This document shows, piece by piece, positions 1 through 7,400 of a stretch of DNA of 8,862 bases. The translations under genes and the position numbers were made by a program. Under the pieces are notes generated by a model that searched no databases, was not told the origin of the DNA, and was given only the letters and a program-made list of their open reading frames with translations. Origin of the DNA: an uncultured Azospirillum sp. (GTDB lineage Bacteria > Pseudomonadota > Alphaproteobacteria > RF32 > CAG-239); contig CABUBU010000047.1 of assembly GCA_902489795.1 (NCBI GenBank), positions 1 to 8,862 of the forward strand, read 5' to 3'. Every line of letters starts with the position of its first letter. The stretch's first letter is position 1.

Positions 1-5
1 CGCCA

Positions 6-54
6 GGCTTGTGGCTGAGGAGAACTTATGTTTTTTTCTATGTTGCTCTTTGTC
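6..54 (+). repeat. 49-bp direct repeat, copy 1 (leader module)
   Basis: This segment is identical over 49 bases to 184-232, 178 bases downstream. It contains a GAGGAG ribosome-site-like sequence at 17-22 and an ATG at 28-30. A degenerate third relative lies at about 1145-1192, where the ATG has become ACG. In this first copy the pyrimidine tract that follows the other two copies is absent: after about position 60 the sequence changes to unrelated DNA. The window begins here, so the upstream part of the unit is not visible. Confidence 0.9.
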
Positions 55-87
55 GGTTTGCTCATTTTTCATAAATTAAAGCCGTAA
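28..87 (+). CDS. Possible 19-aa hydrophobic peptide (unproven)
   Basis: The frame reads MFFSMLLFVGLLIFHKLKP and then TAA. A GAGGAG sequence lies 5 nt before the ATG, which is a better ribosome site than most real genes in this window have. The peptide is a single hydrophobic stretch with a basic tail, a shape shared by small membrane peptides and by type I toxins. A hairpin and T-run at 127-161 could end such a transcript. The same start and first nine residues recur at 206, where the frame runs on through a pyrimidine tract. The third copy has lost the ATG, so this may be a chance frame in a repeat. No family is recognised. Confidence 0.22.
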   Translation: MFFSMLLFVGLLIFHKLKP

Positions 88-126
88 ACCGATGACGGCA
101 AGATATGGCCGCTCTGCTTTTAAGCC

Positions 127-161
127 AAAACGCCGCCGTCTTTCCGATCGCGGCGTTTTTT
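127..161 (+). terminator. Rho-independent terminator
   Basis: CGCCGC (131-136) pairs with GCGGCG (150-155) around a 13-nt loop, with AAAA before the stem and six T after it. The T-run continues directly into the GTA-N4-GAAGAC motif that opens the first composite unit. The gene it once served lies outside the window or has been lost, unless it ends a transcript carrying the peptide frame at 28-87. Confidence 0.75.
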
Positions 162-174
162 GTATCCCGAAGAC
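156..174 (+). repeat. Post-terminator motif T6-GTA-N4-GAAGAC (unit 1)
   Basis: Six T, GTA, four variable bases and GAAGAC lie directly behind the terminator stem. The same arrangement, with identical spacing, occurs at 1118-1136 and 8730-8748, each time at the head of a unit that ends in an SD-type hairpin. The next bases, GGCGTCTGG, also match those at 8750-8758. It may be an element end or a preferred insertion context at terminator T-runs; which of these cannot be told from sequence alone. Confidence 0.6.
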
Positions 175-183
175 CCGGCGTCT

Positions 184-232
184 GGCTTGTGGCTGAGGAG
201 AACTTATGTTTTTTTCTATGTTGCTCTTTGTC
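184..232 (+). repeat. 49-bp direct repeat, copy 2 (leader module)
   Basis: Identical to 6-54. Here the repeat is followed at once by the pyrimidine tract. The ATG at 206-208, with GAGGAG at 195-200, opens a frame that stays free of stops to 643. That frame passes through the tract and the hairpin and enters, in phase, the region resembling IS200 transposase. Its Phe/Leu/Ser-rich sequence follows from the base composition and is not taken as a gene. Confidence 0.9.
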
Positions 233-470
233 CGTTTTCTGTTTTCCTTTTCCGCTTCTTTCGCTGTTCTTTCTCTTTTTTGTTTTTTTCTTCGCTTTTC
301 GCCCTTTTCCGCTTTCTTCGTTGATCTTCTTCCTTTTCCTCTTTTCCGTCTCCCTTTTCCTTCTTTCTGTTCTTCTTTTTTTCCACTCTTTCCTTCCTTC
401 CATCTTTTTGCTCTCTCTTTGTCTTTTTTTTCTCCTTTTTCTTCCGTGTTTTTATATTTTGTTCTCAGTG
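233..470 (+). repeat. Pyrimidine-rich tract 1
   Basis: No gene is supported in this stretch. Between 241 and 460 only 21 of 220 bases are purines. The tract is built from variants of CTTTTTCC and CTCTTTGTC. It shares about 35 nearly identical bases (359-393) with the repeat of tract 2, so the two tracts have a common origin and are not merely similar in composition. Lys/Arg-rich frames on the minus strand and Phe/Leu-rich frames on the plus strand are expected from such composition. Homopurine-homopyrimidine DNA of this kind can adopt unusual structures. Confidence 0.75.
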
Positions 471-477
471 CGTCAAT

Positions 478-545
478 AAAACTCCTTTGCTATTGTAGTA
501 AAGACGGTCTGCCTACAGTCTTAGACACAAGCAAAGGAGTTTTTT
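478..545 (+). promoter_or_regulatory. IS200-type leader hairpin occluding a ribosome site
   Basis: AAAACTCCTTTGCT (478-491) pairs without mismatch with 530-543. An inner stem AAGAC/GTCTT (501-505/518-522) encloses a 12-nt loop beginning GGTCTG. The right arm carries AAAGGAG (533-539), six bases before the ATG at 546, so the folded RNA would hide a strong Shine-Dalgarno sequence. Leaders of IS200 are known to carry a roughly 70-nt stem-loop that blocks tnpA translation, and this 66-nt structure just before a tnpA remnant fits that role. Related copies are at 1393-1452 and 8794-8861. Confidence 0.8.
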
Positions 546-1018
546 ATGAACACACTTACGATGGATGGCACACGTGGTGGGGAATTCCAAAATGTCATGT
601 TGTCTTTGCGTTGAAATATTGGGAGAAAGCGTTGAAATATTGAGGGAGGGGTTTTACGGAGGTTTCGGCCGGAAGCAGGAAGCATACTTGAAAATGATGC
701 CGATGGAAAGGGATAGGTGTTATTGAGGCAGAGGTTTATCCAGACCATATTCATATGTTACCGGAGATGCCACCTGAATATTCCGTAAGCTCAATTATGG
801 GCTATCTCAAAAAAAAGAGTGATTTGTCGATATATGAACGATGAAAAAATGCAAAGTTTCGATATCGAAGCAGAGAGTTTTGGTGGAAAGGGTGCTATGT
901 TGATACAATCGGAAAGAATACCTATAAGACAGCAGATTATATACGGAACCAATTAAAAGAAGACGCGAAGGCAAGTCAGTTGACGATGGATTTTGACCCG
1001 ATTACGGGGGCAAGTAAT
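546..1018 (+). pseudogene. Decayed IS200/IS605-family transposase TnpA (Y1, HUH type)
   Basis: Read in the frame of the leader at 206, the segment shows IS200-like blocks in order: an HTWW...CHVVFALKY start (about 566-616), VIEAEVYPDHIHML (719-760) with the metal-binding HIH at 746-754, MGYLKKKSDL, REFWWKGCYVDTIGKN, and DYIRNQLKED with the nucleophilic tyrosine codon at 938-940. Four in-frame stops (641, 689, 695, 842) interrupt it. The GSIL block expected before CRWKGI lies in another frame, showing a frameshift near 690-700. The ATG at 546 is also out of phase with the homology and reaches a stop after 22 codons. Intact IS200 transposases are about 150 residues, and nearly that whole length is still traceable. 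The gene cannot make an active protein. Confidence 0.88.
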
Positions 1019-1043
1019 ACTCGCCCTGTCAGACCTCCTCGCG

Positions 1044-1073
1044 CCCTTCAGGCGTTCGCCGGCACCTTGAGGG
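1044..1073 (+). other. Imperfect hairpin after tnpA, possible right-end structure
   Basis: CCCT (1044-1047) pairs with AGGG (1070-1073) and AGG with CCT inside it, around a GGC-GTTC-GCC mini-stem. It lies about 25 nt past the last transposase homology. Members of this family carry a subterminal hairpin near the right end, so its position is suggestive. The pairing is broken by mismatches and no insertion boundary can be fixed. Confidence 0.3.
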
Positions 1074-1117
1074 TCACACCCGTTAATGAAGAACCACGCG
1101 TTAGACGCGGGAGGCCT

Positions 1118-1136
1118 TTTTTTGTATCGTGAAAAC
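1118..1136 (+). repeat. Post-T-tract motif T6-GTA-N4-GAAAAC (unit 2)
   Basis: The second instance of the unit-opening motif, with the same four-base gap as at 156 and 8730. A near-duplicate GAAGAACCACGCGTTAG at 1089-1105 precedes it and resembles GAAAACCACACGTTAG at 1131-1146. The T-run is preceded by a short CGCG-TTAGA-CGCG hairpin and not by a strong terminator stem. A degenerate form of the 49-bp leader follows (about 1145-1192), with ACG in place of the ATG. Confidence 0.55.
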
Positions 1137-1224
1137 CACACGTTAGTCCGGGGTTGAGAGAATTTACGGCTTTTTCCATTTCGCTCTTTGTCGTTTTCTG
1201 TTCTTCTTTTTTTCGCCTTTTTCA

Positions 1225-1337
1225 TCTTTCCCGCTTTCCTTTTTACCTTCTTTCTGTTCTTCTTTTTTCCCGCTCTTTCCGTCTTTCCCGCTTTCCTTTT
1301 TACCTTCTTTCTGTTCTTCTTTTTTCCGCTCTTTGTC
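1225..1337 (+). repeat. 57-bp tandem repeat, two copies
   Basis: The first 46 bases of each copy (1225-1270 and 1282-1327) are identical. The copies then differ by one C in a CCC/CC run and match again through CGCTCTTT. A partial earlier copy (TTTTCTGTTCTTC) begins near 1193. The shared core also occurs once in tract 1 at 359-393. The near identity points to recent slippage or unequal exchange. Confidence 0.9.
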
Positions 1338-1370
1338 TTTTTCCCTCTCTTTGTCTTTTTCCCTCTCTTT
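1335..1370 (+). repeat. 18-bp tandem repeat, two copies
   Basis: GTCTTTTTCCCTCTCTTT occurs at 1335-1352 and again at 1353-1370. A similar single stretch is present in tract 1 (about 412-436). Like the 57-bp repeat beside it, the unit is a multiple of three, so its expansion leaves frames on both strands open. Confidence 0.88.
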
Positions 1371-1392
1371 CCTTTTGTTGTTTTCGGCGGAT

Positions 1393-1452
1393 AAAAAACG
1401 CCTTTGCCGCTGCGGTAAAGGTAATCCGCAACCGGAAGCAAAAGCGTTTTTT
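1393..1452 (+). promoter_or_regulatory. Leader hairpin, unit 2 (diverged, ribosome site lost)
   Basis: AAAAAACGCCTTTGC (1393-1407) pairs with 1438-1452 with a single C-A mismatch. An inner stem TGCGG/CCGCA (1411-1415/1426-1430) closes a 10-nt loop. Compared with the copies at 478 and 8794, one outer pair has changed from T-A to G-C on both arms, a compensatory change. The right arm no longer contains GGAG. T6-ATG-AAC follows as in unit 1, but the 40-codon frame from 1453 shows no transposase similarity, so this unit looks like a hairpin end without its gene. Confidence 0.7.
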
Positions 1453-1586
1453 ATGAACGTAATTATATGTGATAGCTCTTCAGAAAAAAAGATCGTCGTT
1501 CCGAGATGTTACGGAAAGAGGTTTTGTCGGCTGTGTCGGCGAAATTTTCCGAAAAATTTGCAGAATACGGCATAAAAAAGAACGAA

Positions 1587-1609
1587 AATAGTCGGCTGGC
1601 CGGCTTTTT
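1587..1609 (+). terminator. Weak terminator-like hairpin
   Basis: GTCGGC (1591-1596) and GCCGGC (1599-1604) can pair around a very short loop and are followed by five T. It would end any transcript arriving from the repeat region just before the promoter at 1612. The short loop makes it weak. Confidence 0.35.
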
Positions 1610-1611
1610 GT

Positions 1612-1640
1612 TTGACAAAAAAACGCGGAAATGTTTTAAT
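1612..1640 (+). promoter_or_regulatory. Sigma-70-type promoter for the 331-aa gene
   Basis: TTGACA (1612-1617) is separated by 17 bases from TTTAAT (1635-1640), one mismatch from TATAAT. It would give a leader of about 45 nt before the ATG at 1691. A second TATAAT at 1675-1680 has no good -35 box and would give an almost leaderless transcript. Confidence 0.6.
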
Positions 1641-1690
1641 AATAAGTTGGATATCAAATTATTTGTTCACTTAATATAATTATAACACTT

Positions 1691-2686
1691 ATGAAATTAG
1701 CAAAAGAAGTCGGAAAAGACCTGAGAACTCTCCCTTCTGCCTGTCGTTCGGCGGCAATTCGGCTGTTGGAACTGGGTTTTGACATTGTTGACGTCAAACA
1801 GAATCTGGTAAAGTTCGCCGAACTGGAATCAAAACTTTATGACCGCTGGTACCGCAAAATGGTACGGGCGATTCAGGATTGGCGCATCGACCCGGAAACC
1901 TACGCTTACGAGTTGGCTCACCGTCTGGATGAAAAATCCGTTTCGCCGGAACATGTCATAACTTTGGTTAACCGTCGTCTGCAAAAGCTGAAAGAAGGCG
2001 GACATCGTCCCAGCCGAATGCTGGAGCAGATTAAGAAACACGCCGCCCAGTATGTGGCCGAACGCAAAAAATTCCAGAAGTATGCCGTTCCTTTTATTCT
2101 CGACCTCAATTACGAAGGACTGTACAAGAGAGTGGGTGAGCATACGGCGGAAATTCGCCGGGTTGAAGAGGGTAAGCTTTTTCAGCTGCAGACGATTCAC
2201 CATTTGCGCAATAAGCAGGACGACTGTCTGGAACTGATGCTGCCGGCCGCCGATCGCCGTTTTCCCGAGGATCTGCTCCCGCGCGCTTTGTCCACCGATT
2301 TTTCCGCGGATGACAAAATTGCCCATGAACAGGCTCTTCTTATCAACGGCTTTTTTGATTCGGAAGGCAACATGGCTTTTGAGCTGGAAAATCCGATGGT
2401 GGTCAAGCAACTCTGCTTCCGCTATATTGCCGATGTTTTGGCCAATCAGATCCCGAACATCATTCTGATCCAGGTTTCTTTCAAAGGCGACTGGGTCAGC
2501 AAGGAGATCCACGACATTTACATGGGCGCTTACGACAACATCAGCAGGTACGGAATGACGGTAGTGGTCTACATGCAGGTTAAAAAGCTTTACGACCGCT
2601 TCGGTCTTGCCGGCAAGAAGAAAAGCGAGCTGCTGGCGTTTGAGCGCTGGGTGACGGAACTGGAAGAAAAGTATCGTCAGCAATAA
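1691..2686 (+). CDS. Uncharacterised 331-aa soluble protein
   Basis: I do not recognise this protein. It is intact, has no signal peptide or membrane segment, and looks mostly alpha-helical and charged, with many basic residues in the first 150. A more hydrophobic stretch (about 240-262, VKQLCFRYIADVLANQIPN then IILIQVSF) could form the core of a C-terminal fold. The ATG at 1691 is chosen because the promoter ends just before it; no Shine-Dalgarno sequence is visible. Reality as a gene is supported by the promoter at 1612, the terminator 22 nt after its stop and base use like the neighbouring genes. It appears to be transcribed alone. A 350-codon frame runs opposite (1829-2881) but has no such signals and is treated as a shadow. 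Confidence 0.8.
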   Translation: MKLAKEVGKDLRTLPSACRSAAIRLLELGFDIVDVKQNLVKFAELESKLYDRWYRKMVRAIQDWRIDPETYAYELAHRLDEKSVSPEHVITLVNRRLQKLKEGGHRPSRMLEQIKKHAAQYVAERKKFQKYAVPFILDLNYEGLYKRVGEHTAEIRRVEEGKLFQLQTIHHLRNKQDDCLELMLPAADRRFPEDLLPRALSTDFSADDKIAHEQALLINGFFDSEGNMAFELENPMVVKQLCFRYIADVLANQIPNIILIQVSFKGDWVSKEIHDIYMGAYDNISRYGMTVVVYMQVKKLYDRFGLAGKKKSELLAFERWVTELEEKYRQQ

Positions 2687-2707
2687 GGCTTCCGACAATT
2701 GAAGAAG

Positions 2708-2742
2708 TTCCCCGAAACCGTTTGTGTTTCCGGGAATTTTTT
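2708..2742 (+). terminator. Rho-independent terminator of the 331-aa gene
   Basis: TTCCCCGAAAC (2708-2718) pairs with GTTTCCGGGAA (2726-2736) apart from one C-C mismatch, with a 7-nt loop and six T following. It lies 22 nt beyond the stop codon. Confidence 0.8.
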
Positions 2743-2752
2743 CGTTTAAACA

Positions 2753-2778
2753 GAAGGTTGGCCGCAGCCTTCGTCTTT
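2753..2778 (+). terminator. Second, weaker hairpin in tandem
   Basis: GAAGGTTG (2753-2760) pairs with CAGCCTTC (2765-2772), including one G-U pair, around GCCG, followed by GTCTTTT. It may back up the terminator ten bases upstream. Confidence 0.4.
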
Positions 2779-2836
2779 TGTTCGGGAACCGGCGGAAAAG
2801 GCCGGAAAATTGCCGGAAATTAATCTGTTTTTTTAC

Positions 2837-2865
2837 TTGAATTGGACAAAAATTGATGCTATCGT
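2837..2865 (+). promoter_or_regulatory. Candidate promoter for the 176-aa gene
   Basis: TTGAAT (2837-2842), 17 bases, TATCGT (2860-2865). An overlapping alternative is TTGGAC (2842-2847) with TAAAAA (2865-2870), also spaced by 17. A promoter is expected here because tandem terminators stand upstream, but neither match is strong. Confidence 0.35.
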
Positions 2866-2913
2866 AAAAACATGCTATCAATTATTTATAAATAATTTCA
2901 AAAATTTTGTTTC

Positions 2914-3444
2914 ATGAGTTATCAAAGCATTAAAAAGCTTTACCGGTCGGGCAATATCGCCGCCGCTAAGGCTGCCTTGGTCGAAGCGTTGAAAAACAAC
3001 ACCTTGACCGCTGTTGAGAAAAAATCGGTGATTCGCTTGAATTCCGAACCGCTGCTTGAGGTCTATGTCGCTTTTATGCTGCCGGAACCGAAGAAGTGGG
3101 AGATTATGGAGATTGTCCATACCGGCAACGTCAAGATTATTGACAGCCTGGATGTCGCCGAGCTTCCCGTTGTTGCACAGCAGGAACTGCTGAAGCTGAA
3201 CGATGTCGGTATTTTCTACCGCCGCTTCAAACGTTATCCGAAAGTCAAATTCTGCAACCGGGTAGACGTTTTTATCATCCGTTCCGGCGATCGCAAATTT
3301 GCTGCTGCCTATCTTGCCGCCAACTGGTTGGATCAAGAAGTGGAGGAAGAGTTGCTGGAAAGCAATGACCTTGAGCTTATCCGGAATTACTTCGGCAAGT
3401 ATGAAGAATACGGCGAAATTCTGGAAAGGTTGCAAACAGACTGA
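2914..3444 (+). CDS. Uncharacterised 176-aa helical-repeat protein
   Basis: No named family is recognised. The protein is made of a degenerate unit of about 25-30 residues with a short turn (S/L/T, then G or N, then N/D/S) followed by a hydrophobic helix. The turns are SGN at 12, LNS at 42, TGN at 70, LND at 95, SGD at 124 and SND at 150, several ending in an aromatic pair such as AAYL or RNYF. This looks like a small alpha-solenoid, a fold commonly used for protein contacts. There is no signal peptide or membrane segment. The ATG at 2914 lacks a clear Shine-Dalgarno sequence. It is probably transcribed alone, between the terminators at 2708-2778 and the shared one at 3467. An opposite frame at 2878-3453 is taken as a shadow. 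Confidence 0.78.
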   Translation: MSYQSIKKLYRSGNIAAAKAALVEALKNNTLTAVEKKSVIRLNSEPLLEVYVAFMLPEPKKWEIMEIVHTGNVKIIDSLDVAELPVVAQQELLKLNDVGIFYRRFKRYPKVKFCNRVDVFIIRSGDRKFAAAYLAANWLDQEVEEELLESNDLELIRNYFGKYEEYGEILERLQTD

Positions 3445-3466
3445 CATAAACAAAGCACTCTAAAAA

Positions 3467-3494
3467 CCAAACCCCGCATCCAAGCGGGGTTTGG
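3467..3494. terminator. Bidirectional terminator between convergent genes
   Basis: CCAAACCCCGC (3467-3477) and GCGGGGTTTGG (3484-3494) form a perfect 11-bp stem with a 6-nt loop. It ends the plus-strand 176-aa gene 23 nt upstream. It also ends the minus-strand YihY gene, for which the run of A at 3462-3466 gives the better T-tail. Confidence 0.85.
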
Positions 3495-3549
3495 TCGTTT
3501 AAATGATTGGCAAACTAACGGCGGGTTTATCCGTGAAATATGCCGAAAG

Positions 3550-4437
3550 TCAGCGCCGGCCGGATTTGCCGGCAACGATTGCCTTTTTTATTTCCCTGCC
3601 GTTGAACTGACGGAATTCGTCCAAAGCTGCCGTGACCACCGCGCCGAAAATGACCACTGCCCAGGACAGGTACATCCAGATCAGAAAGACCGGGATTACC
3701 GCCATGGCGCCGTAAAGCGTTTTGTAGGTGGCGTTGTTTAAAACCGCCAGTGCAAAACCCTGCCGCAGGAACCAAAACAAAACCATCGCCACCACCGCGC
3801 CGGTCAGGGCGCTGCTTACCTGCACCTTTTTGTTGGGAACCAGTACATAGACCAGCATCAGACTCAAAATGGTCATCAGCGGCGGAATCATGCAACTGAA
3901 AAAGAAACGTCCGGTTTCGCCGTCAGCTGCCATGAATTTTTGCAGAGTGTAGAGATATCCCCGCATTGAAAAGGCGGTGCCTAAGAGAAGCGGACCCAGC
4001 GTGATCACCGTCCAGTAAAGGGTAATTTTGGTGGTAATATGCCGCGGCTGGGTTACCTTGAAGATAAAATTGAAACTGTTTTCGATCGTTGACAGCAGCA
4101 AAATGGAGGTGACGGCGATACCGACGACGCCGATGGTGGTCAGCTGGCCGGCGTTTTTGACAATAGCGGCAAAATAGCTGCTTACCTCCTGTTCAAATTC
4201 CGGTGTCAGGTTTTGAAAGATAAACTCTTCCACCTGGCTGCGGACGGCCTCAAAAACCGGAAAGGCGGAAAAAATCGCCAGCCCGATGGCAAACAGCGGC
4301 ACCAGCGCGATCAGCGAAGTGTAGGCAAGCGACGAAGCTACCCGGAAGATCATGTCGTTTTGCGCCCGTTTGGCCAGAAAAAACAAAAAGTCGGTCAGCG
4401 GTTTCGATTTTTCCGCCAGCTTGGTTTTCCATTCCAT
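3550..4437 (-). CDS. yihY: YihY/BrkB-family inner-membrane protein
   Basis: A member of the YihY (UPF0761, formerly RNase BN/BrkB) family of inner-membrane proteins of uncertain function, possibly transport. About six membrane segments are visible, near residues 32-56, 100-118, 139-160, 182-200, 208-232 and 243-268. Family hallmarks are LAYTSLIALVPLFAI (38-52) and YGAMAVIPVFLIWMYLSW (242-259). Its 295 residues match the usual size of about 290. The start at 4437 is chosen because AAAGG lies 7 nt upstream and the protein then begins like its family. The frame is open 34 codons further upstream, but that extension would reach into the fabI promoter region. It is divergent from fabI and convergent with the 176-aa gene. 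The older ribonuclease name should not be used. Confidence 0.9.
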   Translation of the reverse strand: MEWKTKLAEKSKPLTDFLFFLAKRAQNDMIFRVASSLAYTSLIALVPLFAIGLAIFSAFPVFEAVRSQVEEFIFQNLTPEFEQEVSSYFAAIVKNAGQLTTIGVVGIAVTSILLLSTIENSFNFIFKVTQPRHITTKITLYWTVITLGPLLLGTAFSMRGYLYTLQKFMAADGETGRFFFSCMIPPLMTILSLMLVYVLVPNKKVQVSSALTGAVVAMVLFWFLRQGFALAVLNNATYKTLYGAMAVIPVFLIWMYLSWAVVIFGAVVTAALDEFRQFNGREIKKAIVAGKSGRR

Positions 4438-7400
4438 AAATTTGCCTTTATTCAAAAAAATGTGTTTACAAATCAGGTTAAATCTTATAAAAAACTCTAA
4501 AACTGTTTTTTTAGTATATAAATTTTTTAGAATTTGCAAAGGAAAAAATAGAAATGACGACTAACCAACTGTTAATGAGCGGAAAAAAGGGCCTGGTCAT
4601 GGGGCTGGCCAACGACAAGTCGATTGCCTGGGGCATTTGTCAGGCACTGAACGCCCAAGGGGCGCAGCTTGCGATTTCCTACCAGAACGAAGTTCTGGAA
4701 AAAAGAGTTGCCCCGCTGGCTGCCCAGCTTGACAACGAGCCGCTGCTGATCAAGTGCGACGTTTCCGATTCCGCCAGTGTGGAAGCCTGTTTTAAGGAAC
4801 TCGGCGAAAAATGGGGAAAAATTGACTTTGTGGTTCACGCCATTGCTTTTTCCGACAAAAATGAACTGAAGGGCCGCACCATCGACACCACGCTGGCCAA
4901 TTTCACCAACACTATGCACATTTCCTGCTATTCGTTCATCGAGGCCTGCCGCTGCGCTTCCCCGATCATGAACGAAGGCGGATCGATTCTGACGCTGACT
5001 TACCTCGGCGCAGAAAGGGTGCTGCCCAACTACAACATCATGGGGGTTGCCAAGGCCGCTTTGGAAGCAGCTGTTCGTTTTGCAGCGGTGGACATGGGTA
5101 AACAAGGTGTTCGTGTCAATGCTATTTCTGCCGGTCCGATCAAAACGCTCGCCGCATCCGGCATCGGCGATTTCCGCAAGATCCTGCACTGGAACGAACT
5201 GAATGCGCCGCTGCGCCGCAACGTTACCCAGGACGAGGTCGGTAACATGGCTCTGGCTCTGTTGTCACCGCTCGGCACCGCGGTCACCGGCGAGGTTCTG
5301 CATGTTGACGCCGGTTACCACATCGTTGGCATGATCAATCTGGATAACGCCAAAGAATGCGGAAAAATGCTGGTTGAAGAATAATAAAATACGCTTGTGT
5401 TTTAAAATTGACAAACCTATAGTAAAAGCCGTTGAAGACTGCCGTGTTCAACGGTTTTTCGCTTTATGATACGGGAGAAAAAGATGGCAATAGACAGACA
5501 GACCGTCAACCGGGTGGCGTTTTTGGCGCGCCTGAAGATCGACGAAGACAAAATTGAGGCGACTGAAAACGAATTTAACAAAATTCTGAATTGGGTAGAA
5601 CAGCTGAACGAAGTGAACACTGATGACGTCGAGCCCTTGTCGGCGGTGAACGAAACGGCTCTGGTCTGCCGCGAAGACAAGGTGACTGAAGGTTCGCAGG
5701 CCGACAAGGTTCTGGCCAACGCGCCGATGGCCGAATATGGCTATTTTGTCGTACCCAAGGTTGTGGAATAAGAGGAGCAGAAAAGATGGAAAAATTGACC
5801 TCCCTGACTGTTCACGAAACATTGGACGGTTTGAAAAATAAAAGCTTTTCGGCGGTTGAACTGACCAACGAATATCTCCGCGCGATGGCAGAAAAACGCG
5901 CGCTCAACGCCTATGTGCTGGAAACGCCGGAAAAAGCGCTGGCGCAAGCCGAAGAATCTGACCGCCGCTATCAAAACGGAACCGCCCGTCTGCTGGAAGG
6001 GATTCCGCTCGGGGTTAAAGACCTGTTTTGTACCGAAGGCGTGCGTACCACGGCTTGTTCGCACATTTTGGGCGGTTTTGTTCCGCCTTACGAGTCGACG
6101 GTAACCGGGAAATTGTTTGCCGCCGGCATGAGCTGCCTCGGCAAGCTCAATATGGACGAGTTTGCGATGGGCGGCAGTAACGAAACCAGCTTTTACGGTC
6201 CCGCTTACAATCCGTGGAAAGCGGAAGAAAAGCTGGTGCCGGGCGGCTCTTCCGGTGGTTCGGCGGCGGCAGTGGCGGCTAATATCTGTGCGGCGGCCAC
6301 CGGTACCGACGGCTCTATCCGCCAGCCGGCTGCTTTTTGCGGCGTCACCGGCATCAAGCCGACTTACGGCCGCTGTTCCCGTTACGGCATCATGGCCTTT
6401 GCTTCTTCGCTTGATCAGGCGGGGCCGATTGCCAAAGACGTGCGTGACTGTGCTTTGCTGCTGAACGTGATGGCCGGGTACGACGAAAAAGATTCGACGT
6501 CGGTTAAAATGGATGTACCTGATTTTACCAAAGTCCTCGGACAAAGTGTCAAAGGTTTGAGAATAGGCATTCCGGCGGAATATCGCCCTCAGGGCTTAAA
6601 TGAAGAAATTTCCGCCTGCTGGGATCGGGGAATTGAAATATTGAAAACCGCCGGAGCGGAAATCGTTGATATTTCGCTGCCGCATACCAAATATGCCCTG
6701 GCGGCTTATTATATTATTGCACCGGCAGAAGCTTCCTCCAATTTGGCGCGTTATGATGGCCTGCGTTACGGCCTGCGCGTACCGGGAGAGCATCTGGACA
6801 ATATGTATATCAATACCCGCAGCGCCGGTTTCGGCGTTGAGGTCAAGCGTCGCATTATGATCGGTACCTATGTATTGTCGGCCGGTTATTATGATGCCTA
6901 TTACCTCAAGGCGCAGAAGGTGCGCCGGCTGATCCGCGACGATTTTGTCCGCGCCTTTGACCGTTGTGACGTGATTTTGACCCCGACGGCGCCGACGGCG
7001 GCTTTTCCGGTCGGTGACCGTTCTATGCAGGAAAATCCGATCAATATGTGGCTAAACGATATCTTTACTGTTTCCGTCAATCTGGCTGGGCTGCCGGGGC
7101 TGAGCCTGCCTGCCGGCCTGTCCAAGGCAGGACTGCCGCTCGGGTTGCAGCTGATCGGTCGTCCGTTTGATGAAGAAACGGTGTTTAAGGCCGCTTCCGT
7201 AATAGAAACCGAAACCGGATTTGAAAGGTTAAAATAGCCATGATTATCGAAGGAAAAGAAAACAAATGGGAAATCGTCTGCGGGTTGGAAATTCATTGTC
7301 AGATCATTTCCGAGTCGAAAATTTTCAGCGGAGCGTCGACCAAATTCGGTGCCGACGCCAACGAGAATGTCTCGTTTGTTGATGCCGGCATGCCGGGCAT

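Larger units (their letters stand above)
1192..1380 (+). repeat. Pyrimidine-rich tract 2
   Basis: From 1201 to 1380 only 15 of 180 bases are purines. The tract includes a 57-bp tandem duplication and an 18-bp one, annotated separately. It occupies the same place in its unit as tract 1: after the CGCTCTTTGTC of the leader and before the hairpin. No gene is supported on either strand. The long Lys/Arg-rich minus frame across 953-1441 would need a TTG start inside the hairpin and reads backwards through the transposase remnant. Confidence 0.75.
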